DNA of 64,000 bases, from positions 1 to 64,000 of the forward strand of contig BNTT01000002.1 in assembly GCA_025996815.1 (NCBI GenBank). Reading direction: 5' to 3'. Under the pieces are notes generated by a model. That model had not been told where the DNA came from. It saw only the letters and a list, made by a program, of their open reading frames with translations, and did not search any database. The position numbers were made by a program, and so were the translations under genes. Shown piece by piece: positions 18,472 to 26,743 of this stretch. The first letter of the stretch is position 1, and every line of letters starts with the position of its first letter. Source of the stretch: Bacteroidia bacterium. GTDB taxonomy: Bacteria > Bacteroidota > Bacteroidia > Bacteroidales > Azobacteroidaceae.

Positions 18472-18713
18472 TTTTTATTAAAAGTTTTAAAATTATGAAA
18501 ACATAAAAAGACATAATGTGCGAATGAGCACACTGTAAAGGACATATACATAGCGTTTGCTATTATTCGAGATGCTGTGAAACCTCGTAAATTTCAAAAA
18601 GTATCTCCCACAATAAGTCGCGAATGCCTATGCGTTAGCATGGGTACGACTTTTCTGGAGATACAAGGTTTTACGAGGACCACACAGCATGGAGAATCTA
18701 TCCATGCTTTTTT
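18472..18713 (+). ncRNA. Structured leader RNA, copy 1 (candidate attenuator or sRNA)
   Basis: This fills most of a 349-base gap without a gene. About 240 nt run from the promoter to a terminator. Visible helices are: hairpin A (TGTGC/GCACA, 18517-18532); hairpin B (ATAGC/GCTAT, 18550-18563); then a long rod built of ATGCTGTG/CACAGCAT (18572-18579 with 18683-18690), CCTCGTAAA/TTTACGAGG (18583-18591 with 18670-18678), GTATCTCC/GGAGATAC (18601-18608 with 18657-18664), AAGTCG/CGACTT, and CCTATGC/GCATGGG closing a GTTA loop. The terminator hairpin shares GCAT with the outermost rod helix, so the two compete. A second, related leader is at 46614-46874. A 6S-type or Bacteroidales-1-type RNA is an alternative. 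Confidence 0.75.
18687..18713 (+). terminator. Intrinsic terminator at the end of leader RNA copy 1
   Basis: Perfect 7-bp stem GCATGGA/TCCATGC with a 7-base loop, followed by six T. It lies 53 bases before the ATG of the next gene, so read-through would control that operon. Confidence 0.8.
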
Positions 18714-18766
18714 AATGTCCAAAAATGAAGTTTAGAAAATATTAATAATTTAGAAAATAAAGAAAA

Positions 18767-20059
18767 ATGAAAAAGATTTGTATTTTATCAGTCACAGCAT
18801 TATTGCTGAGTGTCAGTTTTAGTGGAATGTATGCACAGACTAAAACGGCTATTGACGATGCGAAACGTGCGCAACTGAAAGCAAAAATAGCAGAAATGGA
18901 AGCGCAAGAGGAGCAGGCGGCAAAAAAAGAAGCCGAGCGGAAGGCTTTGGAAGCAGAGGCAGCCAAAGAAGCCGTCAAAGAAGCGGCTAAGCGGCAAGCA
19001 CAAGCGGAGTATGAAAGCTCCGATGCCATTACTATCAAACGAAATATAAAAAGAGCGTTTGAACAATGGAGTAAAAAGGGGGAGTTTGAAAAACAGTCGG
19101 ATTATGAAGAAAGAGTATCGACCAATCTCCAAGAGGTATTTGAGCAAATTTGCGTTAAAGAAATACACGCAAGAATACATTCTATTTATGAAGCACAGTG
19201 GACGAGAATATTGAAGAAAGAATCTTCTTATGATGCTGAAACAGAAACCTTTACTGTTTCGTCTGCTTTCAACGGAATAACATGTCAGGCAACAATAAAT
19301 ATTCCTGTTGCAAATGCTGAACAGTTCAAAAACTATTGGTTTGATGATTTGACTAGCAAAATAGATGAGTATGATTGGTGTTTTGTTGGAAAGAGTTTGC
19401 ATCCAACAAAACTAACATTAGTCGGAAATGATTACAGAGATAAGTCGAAATATGAAGTTAATTTTCCATTGAAAAATCAATCGGTAATCACGTGTTCATT
19501 CGATGAGTTGGGGATAAATAATCCATATCTCAAAGGGTATGTTTTTAATTATTCAGAGGAAAGAGTACGGGAAAAAGAAAGACACGCGGCAAACGAAAAG
19601 AAGGAACGAGAGGAAGCCGCCACAAAAGCAGAAGAAAGAGCAAAAGCAGAAGCGCAGGAAAAAGAAAGGCAAGCGGCTGAAGATGCAAAAAAAAGAGAAG
19701 AGGCGGCAGCACTGGAATTTAACAAGATTCATTTTGCCAATCGGGTGGACGAAGCACCTGCTTTCCCCGGCGGACATGATAAAATTTTTCCGTGGATAGA
19801 GTCGCAACTCGTGTTTCCTGCCGAGGCTGCCCAAAAAGGCTTACACGGTCAGGTAAACTTGCGATTTGTGGTTGAAAGGGACGGCTCTATTGGCGATGTT
19901 GTGGTGCTCACTTCGCCTGATGCCGGTTTTGAAAAGGAGGCTATCCGCATTATCAAAAAGATGCCACGCTGGTCGCCGGGCAAAAAAGGTGGGCAGCCTG
20001 TGCGCACATGGGTGGATGAAGTTGTTCGATTTAGACCTAAAAGAGCAAGTTCTTATTAA
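18767..20059 (+). CDS. Secreted coiled-coil protein with TonB C-terminal domain
   Basis: 430 residues. A cleavable signal peptide (about 1-23, ending MYAQ) is unusual, because TonB proteins normally keep an N-terminal membrane anchor. A charged coiled-coil rich in Lys, Glu and Ala covers about 25-85; a globular middle (~90-265) is not recognised; a second Lys/Glu/Ala coiled-coil covers ~267-325. The last ~95 residues form a TonB_C domain (PAFPGGHDKIFPWI, GQVNLRFVVERDGSIGDV, AIRIIKKMPRWSPGKKGG). It may act in the periplasm as a soluble or complex-bound relative of TonB. It is the first gene after leader RNA copy 1. Confidence 0.8.
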   Translation: MKKICILSVTALLLSVSFSGMYAQTKTAIDDAKRAQLKAKIAEMEAQEEQAAKKEAERKALEAEAAKEAVKEAAKRQAQAEYESSDAITIKRNIKRAFEQWSKKGEFEKQSDYEERVSTNLQEVFEQICVKEIHARIHSIYEAQWTRILKKESSYDAETETFTVSSAFNGITCQATINIPVANAEQFKNYWFDDLTSKIDEYDWCFVGKSLHPTKLTLVGNDYRDKSKYEVNFPLKNQSVITCSFDELGINNPYLKGYVFNYSEERVREKERHAANEKKEREEAATKAEERAKAEAQEKERQAAEDAKKREEAAALEFNKIHFANRVDEAPAFPGGHDKIFPWIESQLVFPAEAAQKGLHGQVNLRFVVERDGSIGDVVVLTSPDAGFEKEAIRIIKKMPRWSPGKKGGQPVRTWVDEVVRFRPKRASSY

Positions 20060-20116
20060 CGTATAGGCAAGCCCTACAAAGCCGTAAGAGTAGGAAAACA
20101 TAAATAAATAAAAAAT

Positions 20117-20704
20117 ATGAAAAATGTGAAATTTAGTCCTTGGGTTGGCACAAAATATGCCACAAAAGGGTACAACGGGAAGAAAATTCTCGTTCTGGGG
20201 GAAAGTCATTATGGTGGTGATTACACCAAGTCTGACCTTACTCAGGCTGTGCTAACACACTTCTTGGATTACAAGCGAGGAACTTATCCTCATCATTCAT
20301 CAATGAAATCTCCCACAACATTCGCAAATGTTTTGATTGGCAAACAGGTTGATAACGCAACCATGATTGACTTTTGGGAGTCTGTGGTTTTCTACAACTT
20401 TATTCAAAAAGTAATGCCGGACATAAAAATTCGTCCAAGTAAGGAGGATTTCAAAAACAGTTATTCTGCCTTTTTTGAAGTGCTCGAAGAGTACAAACCC
20501 GACTTGATTATTGCATGGGGCAAAGGATTATGGGATAATTTACCTGATAATGGAATCCGAAAAGAAAATAAGAACGGCAAAAGTTTTTACTTTTATAAAG
20601 CAGGCGACAGAGAAATTCCTGCATATTGGGTATATCATCCTGCATCAAGTGCTTTTGGATATAAATACACGGAAGACTTGCAAGAAGCAATAAAATTAGC
20701 ATAA
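20117..20704 (+). CDS. Uncharacterised protein, possibly of the uracil-DNA glycosylase-like fold
   Basis: 195 residues, no signal peptide. It has KILVLGESHYGGD near residue 23, PDLIIAWGKGLWDNLP near 130 and YWVYHPASSAFGY near 170. The order of a Gly/Glu motif early and an HPxS-type motif late recalls the uracil-DNA glycosylase superfamily, where these hold active-site residues. That is a weak inference by eye. The DNA is AT-rich compared with the core genes. It is the second gene of a five-gene unit, 57 bases after the TonB_C gene and 32 before a lipoprotein gene. Confidence 0.55.
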   Translation: MKNVKFSPWVGTKYATKGYNGKKILVLGESHYGGDYTKSDLTQAVLTHFLDYKRGTYPHHSSMKSPTTFANVLIGKQVDNATMIDFWESVVFYNFIQKVMPDIKIRPSKEDFKNSYSAFFEVLEEYKPDLIIAWGKGLWDNLPDNGIRKENKNGKSFYFYKAGDREIPAYWVYHPASSAFGYKYTEDLQEAIKLA

Positions 20705-20736
20705 ATAAAAATTATAAATTCTAAAAAATAAAAAAA

Positions 20737-21285
20737 ATGAAAACAAAATTAATGAGTTTAGTGGTATTCGCTACCACGTTAGTATCTTGTGAGGGAAGTT
20801 CTATTAGTGCTCTTCATGACTCACTTGTCGATGACTTTAAGATGCTTGTCTTGTATCAAGAATTTCCAAAGCAGACATCATCTCTAAATGATATAGTCAA
20901 GATGAATAGGCATAGAGGAGACCCCACTTACATAAGTACAATTAACGAAGTGTGTCTTTTCCTCGGTGATAAAGATTTAGTAGAACTAATAGATAAATTT
21001 AAAAAAGCTGATTACTACTCCCCGGAACAAGATGCTCTACGAAGGAAAATAGAATTGTTTGGGGACTTATCTAAAGAAACTTTAGGAGTGCCGATAAATC
21101 CGTTCTCTATCTCTATTTTTGAAAAATATAAATCTGCCTATGAATCTACAGAGGTTAAGTTAGAAGAAGAGTATCAAGGAAAAACGGAATCGGGCAAAGA
21201 ACTTTATATAGTGAAAGATATAATCCATAATATCAAAGCTAAAGTAATCATTGATACTGAAAATAATACATACGAAATAGAATAA
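20737..21285 (+). CDS. Putative lipoprotein of unknown function
   Basis: 182 residues. The N-terminus MKTKLMSLVVFATTLVSC is a lipoprotein signal with the Cys at residue 18. The mature part is mostly charged and likely helical, with no motif I know. It is AT-rich and lies in the five-gene unit behind leader RNA copy 1, with only 5 bases before the zinc-ribbon gene that follows, so the genes are probably co-transcribed. Confidence 0.6.
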   Translation: MKTKLMSLVVFATTLVSCEGSSISALHDSLVDDFKMLVLYQEFPKQTSSLNDIVKMNRHRGDPTYISTINEVCLFLGDKDLVELIDKFKKADYYSPEQDALRRKIELFGDLSKETLGVPINPFSISIFEKYKSAYESTEVKLEEEYQGKTESGKELYIVKDIIHNIKAKVIIDTENNTYEIE

Positions 21286-21290
21286 ATATC

Positions 21291-21800
21291 ATGGAAACAA
21301 CAAAGAAATGCCCCTACTGCGGGGAAGAAATCAAGATGAAAGCGATTAAATGCCGACATTGCAAAACAATGTTGGTAAACAATCCAGATGTGCCGTTGTC
21401 CGAAGAAGAAAAAATTCATGCAGGGTCTGAGGTGGAATTTATACCGGGCGCAATTCCTCTTTTGGAAAAATTTGCATTCTTATGGATTTTTCCTAAAAAA
21501 TGGACATTGGAATTATTCAAAGTAAAAGACGGCATTTTAACTATCCGAGTTAAAAATGGCACTTTTATAGAAACGCCTCTTGCAAAAACTTCAACTACCC
21601 TCAATAAGAGCGAGTTTTATACCGATTATAAGGTAAAAACGGAGGATGGGGGAAAAATTTATTTTAGAAGTTATGGACATTTAGAAAAGGAAGATTGGGA
21701 AAAAATCTCTAAAATTCTTCACGCACAAGAAGGAGGACTCTCTAAAAAGATGGGAGTCGTGAGTAAAATATTGGGTTGGATAAGGGATTTAATAAAATAA
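21291..21800 (+). CDS. Zinc-ribbon protein of unknown function
   Basis: 169 residues. The N-terminus is a zinc ribbon with paired Cys (CPYCGEEIKMKAIKCRHC). A hydrophobic patch around residues 60-70 is too short and too broken by charge to be a sure membrane helix. The rest is a compact basic domain whose KNGTFIETPLAKTS and YTDYKVKT segments resemble a pleckstrin-like beta domain, though this is only an impression. It pairs with a second zinc-ribbon gene 16 bases downstream. Confidence 0.6.
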   Translation: METTKKCPYCGEEIKMKAIKCRHCKTMLVNNPDVPLSEEEKIHAGSEVEFIPGAIPLLEKFAFLWIFPKKWTLELFKVKDGILTIRVKNGTFIETPLAKTSTTLNKSEFYTDYKVKTEDGGKIYFRSYGHLEKEDWEKISKILHAQEGGLSKKMGVVSKILGWIRDLIK

Positions 21801-21816
21801 AAATGTAAAAAACATT

Positions 21817-22566
21817 ATGGAAGCAAATAAAAAAATAGTGGAATGTCCGTTTTGTGCGGAAGACATTGAAGAGGGGTTAGAAATTTGTCCAATGTGCGAC
21901 GAAAAACTTGTAATAAAGGAGGAATCTAAGCTCAAAAAAATATGGGGTGTTGCAGTCGGTATTGTGTGTCTTTTACTCTACATCGCCATTGAAGCAGGTT
22001 TATTGGATACTACGTTTGATAACTTTGGTGAGAGCGTTGGTACTGCGTTAGAGAACCTTATAGAAACATTATCTACGTCTCAAACGGATGAATCTCAAAC
22101 ACCGGAAACAATTGCAACAGCAAAAACAGAGGAAACCACAAAGTATTCTGATAATGCGACGGCAGATATTGAAAGTCCCTCACTACCCTCCGGCGAATGT
22201 TACAGATGGGCACCTGCGGACGTTGATATTTGCGACACGGAGATAGAAACGGATTGTGGCATTGGGAATATATACCTTGATGAAAATGGCGTTGTCATTT
22301 TGTCGGAGGATTGCGTGGATAGTCCGACAACCTACTATATCGGAACATATTCGGCAAAAAATGAGGAATATCATTTCAGATTCACTCAATATTGTAACTC
22401 TCACAGGAAAGAAATAACCCCATTGGACGAGGATTGGCTTGTGGTTTTGGAACCTCTGAATTGCATTGATTGGGCATACAAATGGGAAAATGATAACCAT
22501 ATTTTTGTTTGCAAACCATTAGAAGCAACCTATTTCATCAATGAAATCAAGCGAATCTTCAAATAA
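21817..22566 (+). CDS. Zinc-ribbon membrane protein of unknown function
   Basis: 249 residues. An N-terminal zinc ribbon (CPFCAEDIEEGLEICPMC) is followed by one membrane helix at about residues 44-62 (a VAVGIVCLLLYIAIEAG core). A Thr/Ser/Glu-rich linker leads to a C-terminal domain with six or more Cys (for example GECYRWAPADVDICDTEIETDC), which may be disulfide-bonded outside the cytoplasm. It ends the five-gene unit, 46 bases before a strong terminator. The layout, with a cytoplasmic ribbon and an external Cys-rich domain, hints at sensing or assembly, but no function can be named. Confidence 0.6.
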   Translation: MEANKKIVECPFCAEDIEEGLEICPMCDEKLVIKEESKLKKIWGVAVGIVCLLLYIAIEAGLLDTTFDNFGESVGTALENLIETLSTSQTDESQTPETIATAKTEETTKYSDNATADIESPSLPSGECYRWAPADVDICDTEIETDCGIGNIYLDENGVVILSEDCVDSPTTYYIGTYSAKNEEYHFRFTQYCNSHRKEITPLDEDWLVVLEPLNCIDWAYKWENDNHIFVCKPLEATYFINEIKRIFK

Positions 22567-22612
22567 GCGACTTGTGGAGGCAAAATAAAAATTGCTGAAA
22601 TATGATTTTCAA

Positions 22613-22645
22613 CCGCCCGAAAGATTGCGCTTTCGGGCGGTTTTT
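22613..22645 (+). terminator. Strong intrinsic terminator
   Basis: A perfect 11-bp stem CCGCCCGAAAG/CTTTCGGGCGG with loop ATTGCG, followed by five T. It closes the AT-rich operon. Its core, including the loop, is repeated at 41418-41443. Confidence 0.9.
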
Positions 22646-22695
22646 GCTTTGAAACCTAAAAAAATGAGGTAATGAGATGCTCTTTCTTAAAAAAG

Positions 22696-22971
22696 TCAAG
22701 CGTATTCCAAAACTCTTTCTTGCTGCCGCACCCGCTTCAAAGGCGACCGACTGCGCACGGTAAGATATTCAAACTGAATTTTTGTGTCTTCGTAATCGGC
22801 ACATAAGTTTCCCACACGACCAATTTCACGTATATATTCATTATCAGCCTCAGGATTATCTAAATAGCCATTTTCCCCTGCCTCATCAATCAATGCCTTC
22901 ACATAAGCCATTGCGCGGTCATAATCAGCCCTCGTCTGCAATTCCTGCGTGTATTCAAACATTTTTTTCAT
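22696..22971 (-). CDS. HigA-type antitoxin, apparently lacking its HTH domain
   Basis: About 92 residues from the ATG at 22971; an ATG at 22998 would overlap the toxin gene. The N-terminal part fits the HigA-like pattern (DYDRAMAYVKALIDEA, then GNLCADYEDTKIQFEYLTV). In related antitoxins that segment is followed by an XRE-type DNA-binding helix-turn-helix. Here the protein stops after SRSPLKRVRQQERVLEYA, so the DNA-binding half seems lost. It lies 11 bases after the toxin stop, in the toxin-first order typical of higBA. It might neutralise the toxin without autoregulating, or be decayed. Confidence 0.65.
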   Translation of the reverse strand: MKKMFEYTQELQTRADYDRAMAYVKALIDEAGENGYLDNPEADNEYIREIGRVGNLCADYEDTKIQFEYLTVRSRSPLKRVRQQERVLEYA

Positions 22972-22982
22972 ATCACTTATCT

Positions 22983-23276
22983 TTAAATTTTTAAACAATC
23001 TATTTTATCATATTCAGCATGTGTACCTATAAAAAGAACGTATGCGATGCCGCTCACAAACGATATTGTAACCAACAAACGATAGTCATTGCCTTTTATG
23101 TTCAACACATACCTGCTCCGTCCAATGTAATCAGCAGTCGGGAACAACAATCTCAACTCATTAAGGTTTAAAATGCGTTCCTTTTCAAGAATATCAACCA
23201 CCCGACCAATAGCATTGACCGAATCGGCATGTTTCTTCATAAATTTATCTAACAACTCTTTATTTAATACCCTCAT
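22983..23276 (-). CDS. HigB-type mRNA interferase toxin
   Basis: 97 residues, full length for the HigB_toxin family. The C-terminal half shows GNDYRLLVTISF and IGTHAEYDKIDC, the family signature, and the N-terminal half has RVVDILEKERILNLNEL. Members cleave ribosome-bound mRNA. It is the first gene of a minus-strand pair with the shortened antitoxin and has a Bacteroidota promoter element 27 bases upstream. With the antitoxin damaged, the toxin is either held in check by another protein or is inactive. Confidence 0.8.
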   Translation of the reverse strand: MRVLNKELLDKFMKKHADSVNAIGRVVDILEKERILNLNELRLLFPTADYIGRSRYVLNIKGNDYRLLVTISFVSGIAYVLFIGTHAEYDKIDCLKI

Positions 23277-23302
23277 TCGTTTTATGTTATAATTTTACGG
23301 GA

Positions 23303-23310
23303 CAAAGGTA
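23303..23310 (-). promoter_or_regulatory. Bacteroidota -7 element for the HigB-type module
   Basis: TACCTTTG on the minus strand followed by TCCC, 27 bases before the toxin ATG. It is divergent from the trigger-factor promoter. Confidence 0.65.
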
Positions 23311-23371
23311 ATATAAATATTTCTAATTGCAAAATGTTTTTGCGGCAGTTTTTAATTCAAAATTTATTTCG

Positions 23372-23379
23372 TACCTTTG
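23372..23379 (+). promoter_or_regulatory. Bacteroidota -7 element for the tig-clpP-clpX unit
   Basis: TACCTTTG followed by CACC, 30 bases before the ATG at 23409. It fixes the trigger factor start, because frames opening earlier would cross the promoter. Confidence 0.7.
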
Positions 23380-23408
23380 CACCTCAATTTCAAAAACAAA
23401 GCAGAATA

Positions 23409-24749
23409 ATGAATGTTACACAAACAAACAGCGATTCGGTTAGCGCAACGCTGACCATCACCGTTGAACGGGCGGATTATCAACCAAAAGTTGAAAAAAC
23501 GCTGAAGAGTTATCAGCAAAAAGCCGTGGTTGACGGCTTCCGCAAGGGGATGGTACCTTTGGGGCGTATCAAAGCGATGTACGGCAAGGCGGTGCTGGTC
23601 GAGGAGATTAATTCGTTGGTTTCCGGCGGATTGAATGATTATGTCCGTGACAACAACTTGCCCATTTTGGGCGAGCCATTGCCTTCAAAGGACGAAATCG
23701 CGGCATTGGATTTCGACAAACAGGACGATTACACATTCACGTTTGATATCGGTATAGCACCGGAAATCAAGGCAAAGCTGACGAAAAACGACAAGTTGCC
23801 TTACTATACGATTCAGGTGGCTGATGATATGGTTGAAAAGCAAATCAACAACTATAAAGCCACTTACGGCACCTACGCAGAGGTAGACGAGGTGCAAGGC
23901 AAGGATATGGTCAAGGGCACGCTATCAGAAACGGAAACGGACGGACTGGTGGTTGAAAATGCCGTTTTGATGCCCGCCTTCATCAAAGATGCTGCCGAAA
24001 AAGCCAAATTCGACGGCGCAAAAAAGGGCGACACCATCACGTTTAACCCCCACAAGGCGTTTGAAGGACACGAAGGCGAACTCGCTTCGCTGCTGAAAAT
24101 CACCCGGGAGGAAGTGAAAAATCACACGGGCGAGGCTTCCATTAAAATAGAAGAAATCACGCGCTACACCGAGGGCGAACTCAATCAGGAACTGTTCGAC
24201 AAAATTTACGAGCCGGGCACAGTAACCTCTGAAGCCCAATTGCGCGACAAAATCAAGGAAACGCTCGCCGCTCAATTCACCCCCGAAAGCGATTACCGCT
24301 TCCTGCTCGATGCCAAAAAAGCATTGGAAGACAAGGCGACGGACGTGCAATTCCCCGATGCGTTTCTGAAACGCTGGCTGCTCGAAAGCAATCCCAGCCG
24401 CACGCCGGAATCCATTGAGGCGGATTACGACAAAATTGTTGCCGACCTGAAATTTCAGTTGATTCGGAACGAAATTGTGAAAGAAAACAAGGTCGAAATC
24501 ACCAACGAAGATGTCGTGAAAGCAGCACAAAATGCCGCACGCGTCCAATTTGCGCAATACGGGATGAGCAACGTGCCCGACAATATGCTCGACAACTATG
24601 TGGGCGAGATGCTGAAAAAGCAGGAAACGGTGCGCGGGCTTGCCGATAAAGTGTATGAAAACAAGCTCATCGCCATTTTGAAGGAGCAAGCCACCCTGCA
24701 ACCCAAAGAGATTTCAATAGAAGATTTTCAAAAATTATTCAACAATTAA
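23409..24749 (+). CDS. tig: Trigger factor
   Basis: 446 residues from the ATG at 23409. The ribosome-binding domain has GFRKGMVPLGRIKAMYG near residue 45, the form of the GFRxGxxP signature. A middle FKBP-like domain is divergent, as in other Bacteroidota, and the C-terminal helical arms follow. It is the ribosome-associated chaperone for nascent chains. clpP begins one base after its stop and clpX overlaps clpP, giving the conserved tig-clpP-clpX protein-quality-control unit. Confidence 0.93.
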   Translation: MNVTQTNSDSVSATLTITVERADYQPKVEKTLKSYQQKAVVDGFRKGMVPLGRIKAMYGKAVLVEEINSLVSGGLNDYVRDNNLPILGEPLPSKDEIAALDFDKQDDYTFTFDIGIAPEIKAKLTKNDKLPYYTIQVADDMVEKQINNYKATYGTYAEVDEVQGKDMVKGTLSETETDGLVVENAVLMPAFIKDAAEKAKFDGAKKGDTITFNPHKAFEGHEGELASLLKITREEVKNHTGEASIKIEEITRYTEGELNQELFDKIYEPGTVTSEAQLRDKIKETLAAQFTPESDYRFLLDAKKALEDKATDVQFPDAFLKRWLLESNPSRTPESIEADYDKIVADLKFQLIRNEIVKENKVEITNEDVVKAAQNAARVQFAQYGMSNVPDNMLDNYVGEMLKKQETVRGLADKVYENKLIAILKEQATLQPKEISIEDFQKLFNN

Positions 24750-25424
24750 ATGACAAACGATTTCAGAAATTACGCAACAAAGCACCTTGGCATCAATTCC
24801 AATGTGCTCGACAAGTACGCGACCGTCACCGCGAGCATGACCCCCTACATCTTGGAGGAACGCCAATTGAACGTGTCGCAAATGGACGTGTTTTCACGAT
24901 TGATGATGGACAGAATCATCTTTCTGGGCACGCAGATTGATGAATACACCGCCAATGTGATTCAGGCGCAACTCCTGTATCTCGAATCTGCCGAGGCGGG
25001 TAAAGACATTATGCTCTACATCAATTCGCCGGGAGGCTCGGTCTATGCCTGCTATGGTATGTACGACACGATGCAGTACATAAGTAGCAAAGTATCAACG
25101 ATTTGCACGGGGATGGCGGCTTCTGCGGCGGCTGTGCTGTTGGTTGCCGGAGAAAAAGGGCTGCGCTATGTGCTTCCCCACTCCCGCGTGTTGATTCATC
25201 AGCCGCTTGGAGGCACTCAGGGGCAGGCTTCGGACATCGAAATTCAGGCGCGCGAAATCATCAAAATCAAAAAGGAAATTTACACCATCATCTCCGAACA
25301 TTCGGGGCAACCCTACGAAAAAGTGGAGCACGACGGCGACCGCGATTTCTGGATGAACGCGCAGGAAGCCCTCGAATATGGTATGGTGGATGAAATTTTG
25401 AGGAGTAAAGTGAAGCAACAATGA
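24750..25424 (+). CDS. clpP: ATP-dependent Clp protease proteolytic subunit
   Basis: 224 residues. The catalytic triad is visible: Ser in TGMAASAAAVLL, His in LPHSRVLIHQPLGG and Asp in DRDFWM. The oxyanion segment SPGGSVYACYGMYD is intact. The N-terminal ~35 residues are a Bacteroidota-type extension that may be processed. It forms the barrel-shaped peptidase that works with ClpX. Its last four bases overlap the clpX start (ATGA), pointing to coupled translation. Confidence 0.95.
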   Translation: MTNDFRNYATKHLGINSNVLDKYATVTASMTPYILEERQLNVSQMDVFSRLMMDRIIFLGTQIDEYTANVIQAQLLYLESAEAGKDIMLYINSPGGSVYACYGMYDTMQYISSKVSTICTGMAASAAAVLLVAGEKGLRYVLPHSRVLIHQPLGGTQGQASDIEIQAREIIKIKKEIYTIISEHSGQPYEKVEHDGDRDFWMNAQEALEYGMVDEILRSKVKQQ

Positions 25425-26710
25425 AAAAACCCATTCAGCATTGCAGTTTTTGCGGACGCTCCGAACGTGAGGTAAGTTACTTGCTGACAGGACATAGCGG
25501 CTTGATTTGTGGCGATTGTGTGGTTGCGGCAAATAAAATTGTTTCGGAGGCGCAAAAAGAGGTAGAAGGCGCAAAGTCGGAACAGCCTGCATCACAGGGG
25601 ATTGCGGGTCAAGCCCGCAATGACAGTGGCAGTGGAAATGCCGGGGATAATGAGAAATTGCCCTCTCCGCGCGATATAAAGGCGTTTTTAGACCAATACG
25701 TGATTGGTCAGGACGATGCCAAACGCTTTTTGGCGGTGGCGGTTTACAACCACTACAAACGTCTGAAGCAGGCGCAAACGAACGATGATGTGGAGATTGA
25801 AAAATCCAACATCATTATGGTGGGTGCCACCGGAACGGGCAAAACGCTGATGGCAAAAACCATCGCACGGATGCTGAAAGTGCCCTTTGCCATCGTCGAT
25901 GCCACCGTTTTGACGGAAGCCGGCTATGTGGGCGAAGATGTGGAGAGCATCCTCACCCGCTTGCTGCAAGTGGCTGATTACAAGGTGGAAGAAGCCGAGC
26001 GCGGCATCCTGTTTATCGACGAAATAGACAAAATCGCCCGCAAAGCAGACAATCCGTCCATCACGCGCGACGTGAGCGGCGAAGGTGTGCAGCAAGGTCT
26101 CCTAAAACTCCTCGAAGGCTCCATCGTGAACGTGCCGCCCCAAGGCGGTCGCAAGCACCCCGACCAAAAAATGATTGCCATCGACACAAAAAACATCCTC
26201 TTCGTGTGCGGAGGTGCCTTCGACGGCATCGAGCGAAAAATATCGCAACGGCTTAACACACAAGTGGTTGGCTACACTTCGCCCGCCCACAACACGCGCC
26301 TGGACAAAAACAATATGCTGCAATACATCGCCCCGCAAGACCTCAAATCGTTCGGCTTAATCCCCGAAATAATCGGTCGCCTGCCGGTGCTGACCTACCT
26401 GAAACCCTTGGACAGACCCGCTCTGCGAGCCATCCTCACCGAGCCAAAAAATTCCATCATCAAGCAATACATCAAAATGTTTGAAATGGACGGCGTGAAA
26501 CTGACTTTCGACGAGGACGTGCTGGAATACGTGGTGGACAAAGCCATTGAGTTCAAACTGGGCGCACGCGGGCTGCGCTCCATCACCGAAAATATGATGA
26601 TTGATGCGATGTTTGAAATCCCCTCCACCAACCAAAAAGAGCTGCACGTGACGCTGGATTATGCGAAAAGCCACGTTGAGAGAAGTGCGCTGCAATATGC
26701 TGTGGCGTGA
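25421..26710 (+). CDS. clpX: Clp protease ATP-binding subunit ClpX
   Basis: 429 residues. The N-terminal zinc-binding domain has Cys pairs in HCSFCGRSE and ICGDCV. The AAA+ domain has Walker A GATGTGKT, Walker B ILFIDEIDK, the GYVGEDVES pore loop, an RKHP-type RKH loop (GRKHPDQ) and sensor motifs. It unfolds tagged proteins for ClpP. Unusually, the linker between the zinc and AAA+ domains contains GIAGQARND, which is the translation of an inserted palindromic repeat at 25595-25626. Confidence 0.96.
   Translation: MKKPIQHCSFCGRSEREVSYLLTGHSGLICGDCVVAANKIVSEAQKEVEGAKSEQPASQGIAGQARNDSGSGNAGDNEKLPSPRDIKAFLDQYVIGQDDAKRFLAVAVYNHYKRLKQAQTNDDVEIEKSNIIMVGATGTGKTLMAKTIARMLKVPFAIVDATVLTEAGYVGEDVESILTRLLQVADYKVEEAERGILFIDEIDKIARKADNPSITRDVSGEGVQQGLLKLLEGSIVNVPPQGGRKHPDQKMIAIDTKNILFVCGGAFDGIERKISQRLNTQVVGYTSPAHNTRLDKNNMLQYIAPQDLKSFGLIPEIIGRLPVLTYLKPLDRPALRAILTEPKNSIIKQYIKMFEMDGVKLTFDEDVLEYVVDKAIEFKLGARGLRSITENMMIDAMFEIPSTNQKELHVTLDYAKSHVERSALQYAVA
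25595..25626 (+). repeat. Palindromic element inserted in frame in clpX
   Basis: Arms ATTGCGGG and CCCGCAAT close a TCAAG loop (25601-25621). It lies in the flexible linker of ClpX. A partly eroded relative, sharing 19 of 20 bases at its left side, is in the uvrD gene at 31587-31614. Confidence 0.7.
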
Positions 26711-26743
26711 ATATCTGTTTTTAATGCTAACCCTGTTTACGAT

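Noticed and set aside
18472-18713. tmRNA, RNase P RNA or SRP RNA in the gap before the TonB_C gene
   Set aside because: None of the conserved cores of these RNAs is visible, the length is wrong for tmRNA and RNase P, and a related copy exists elsewhere in the window.
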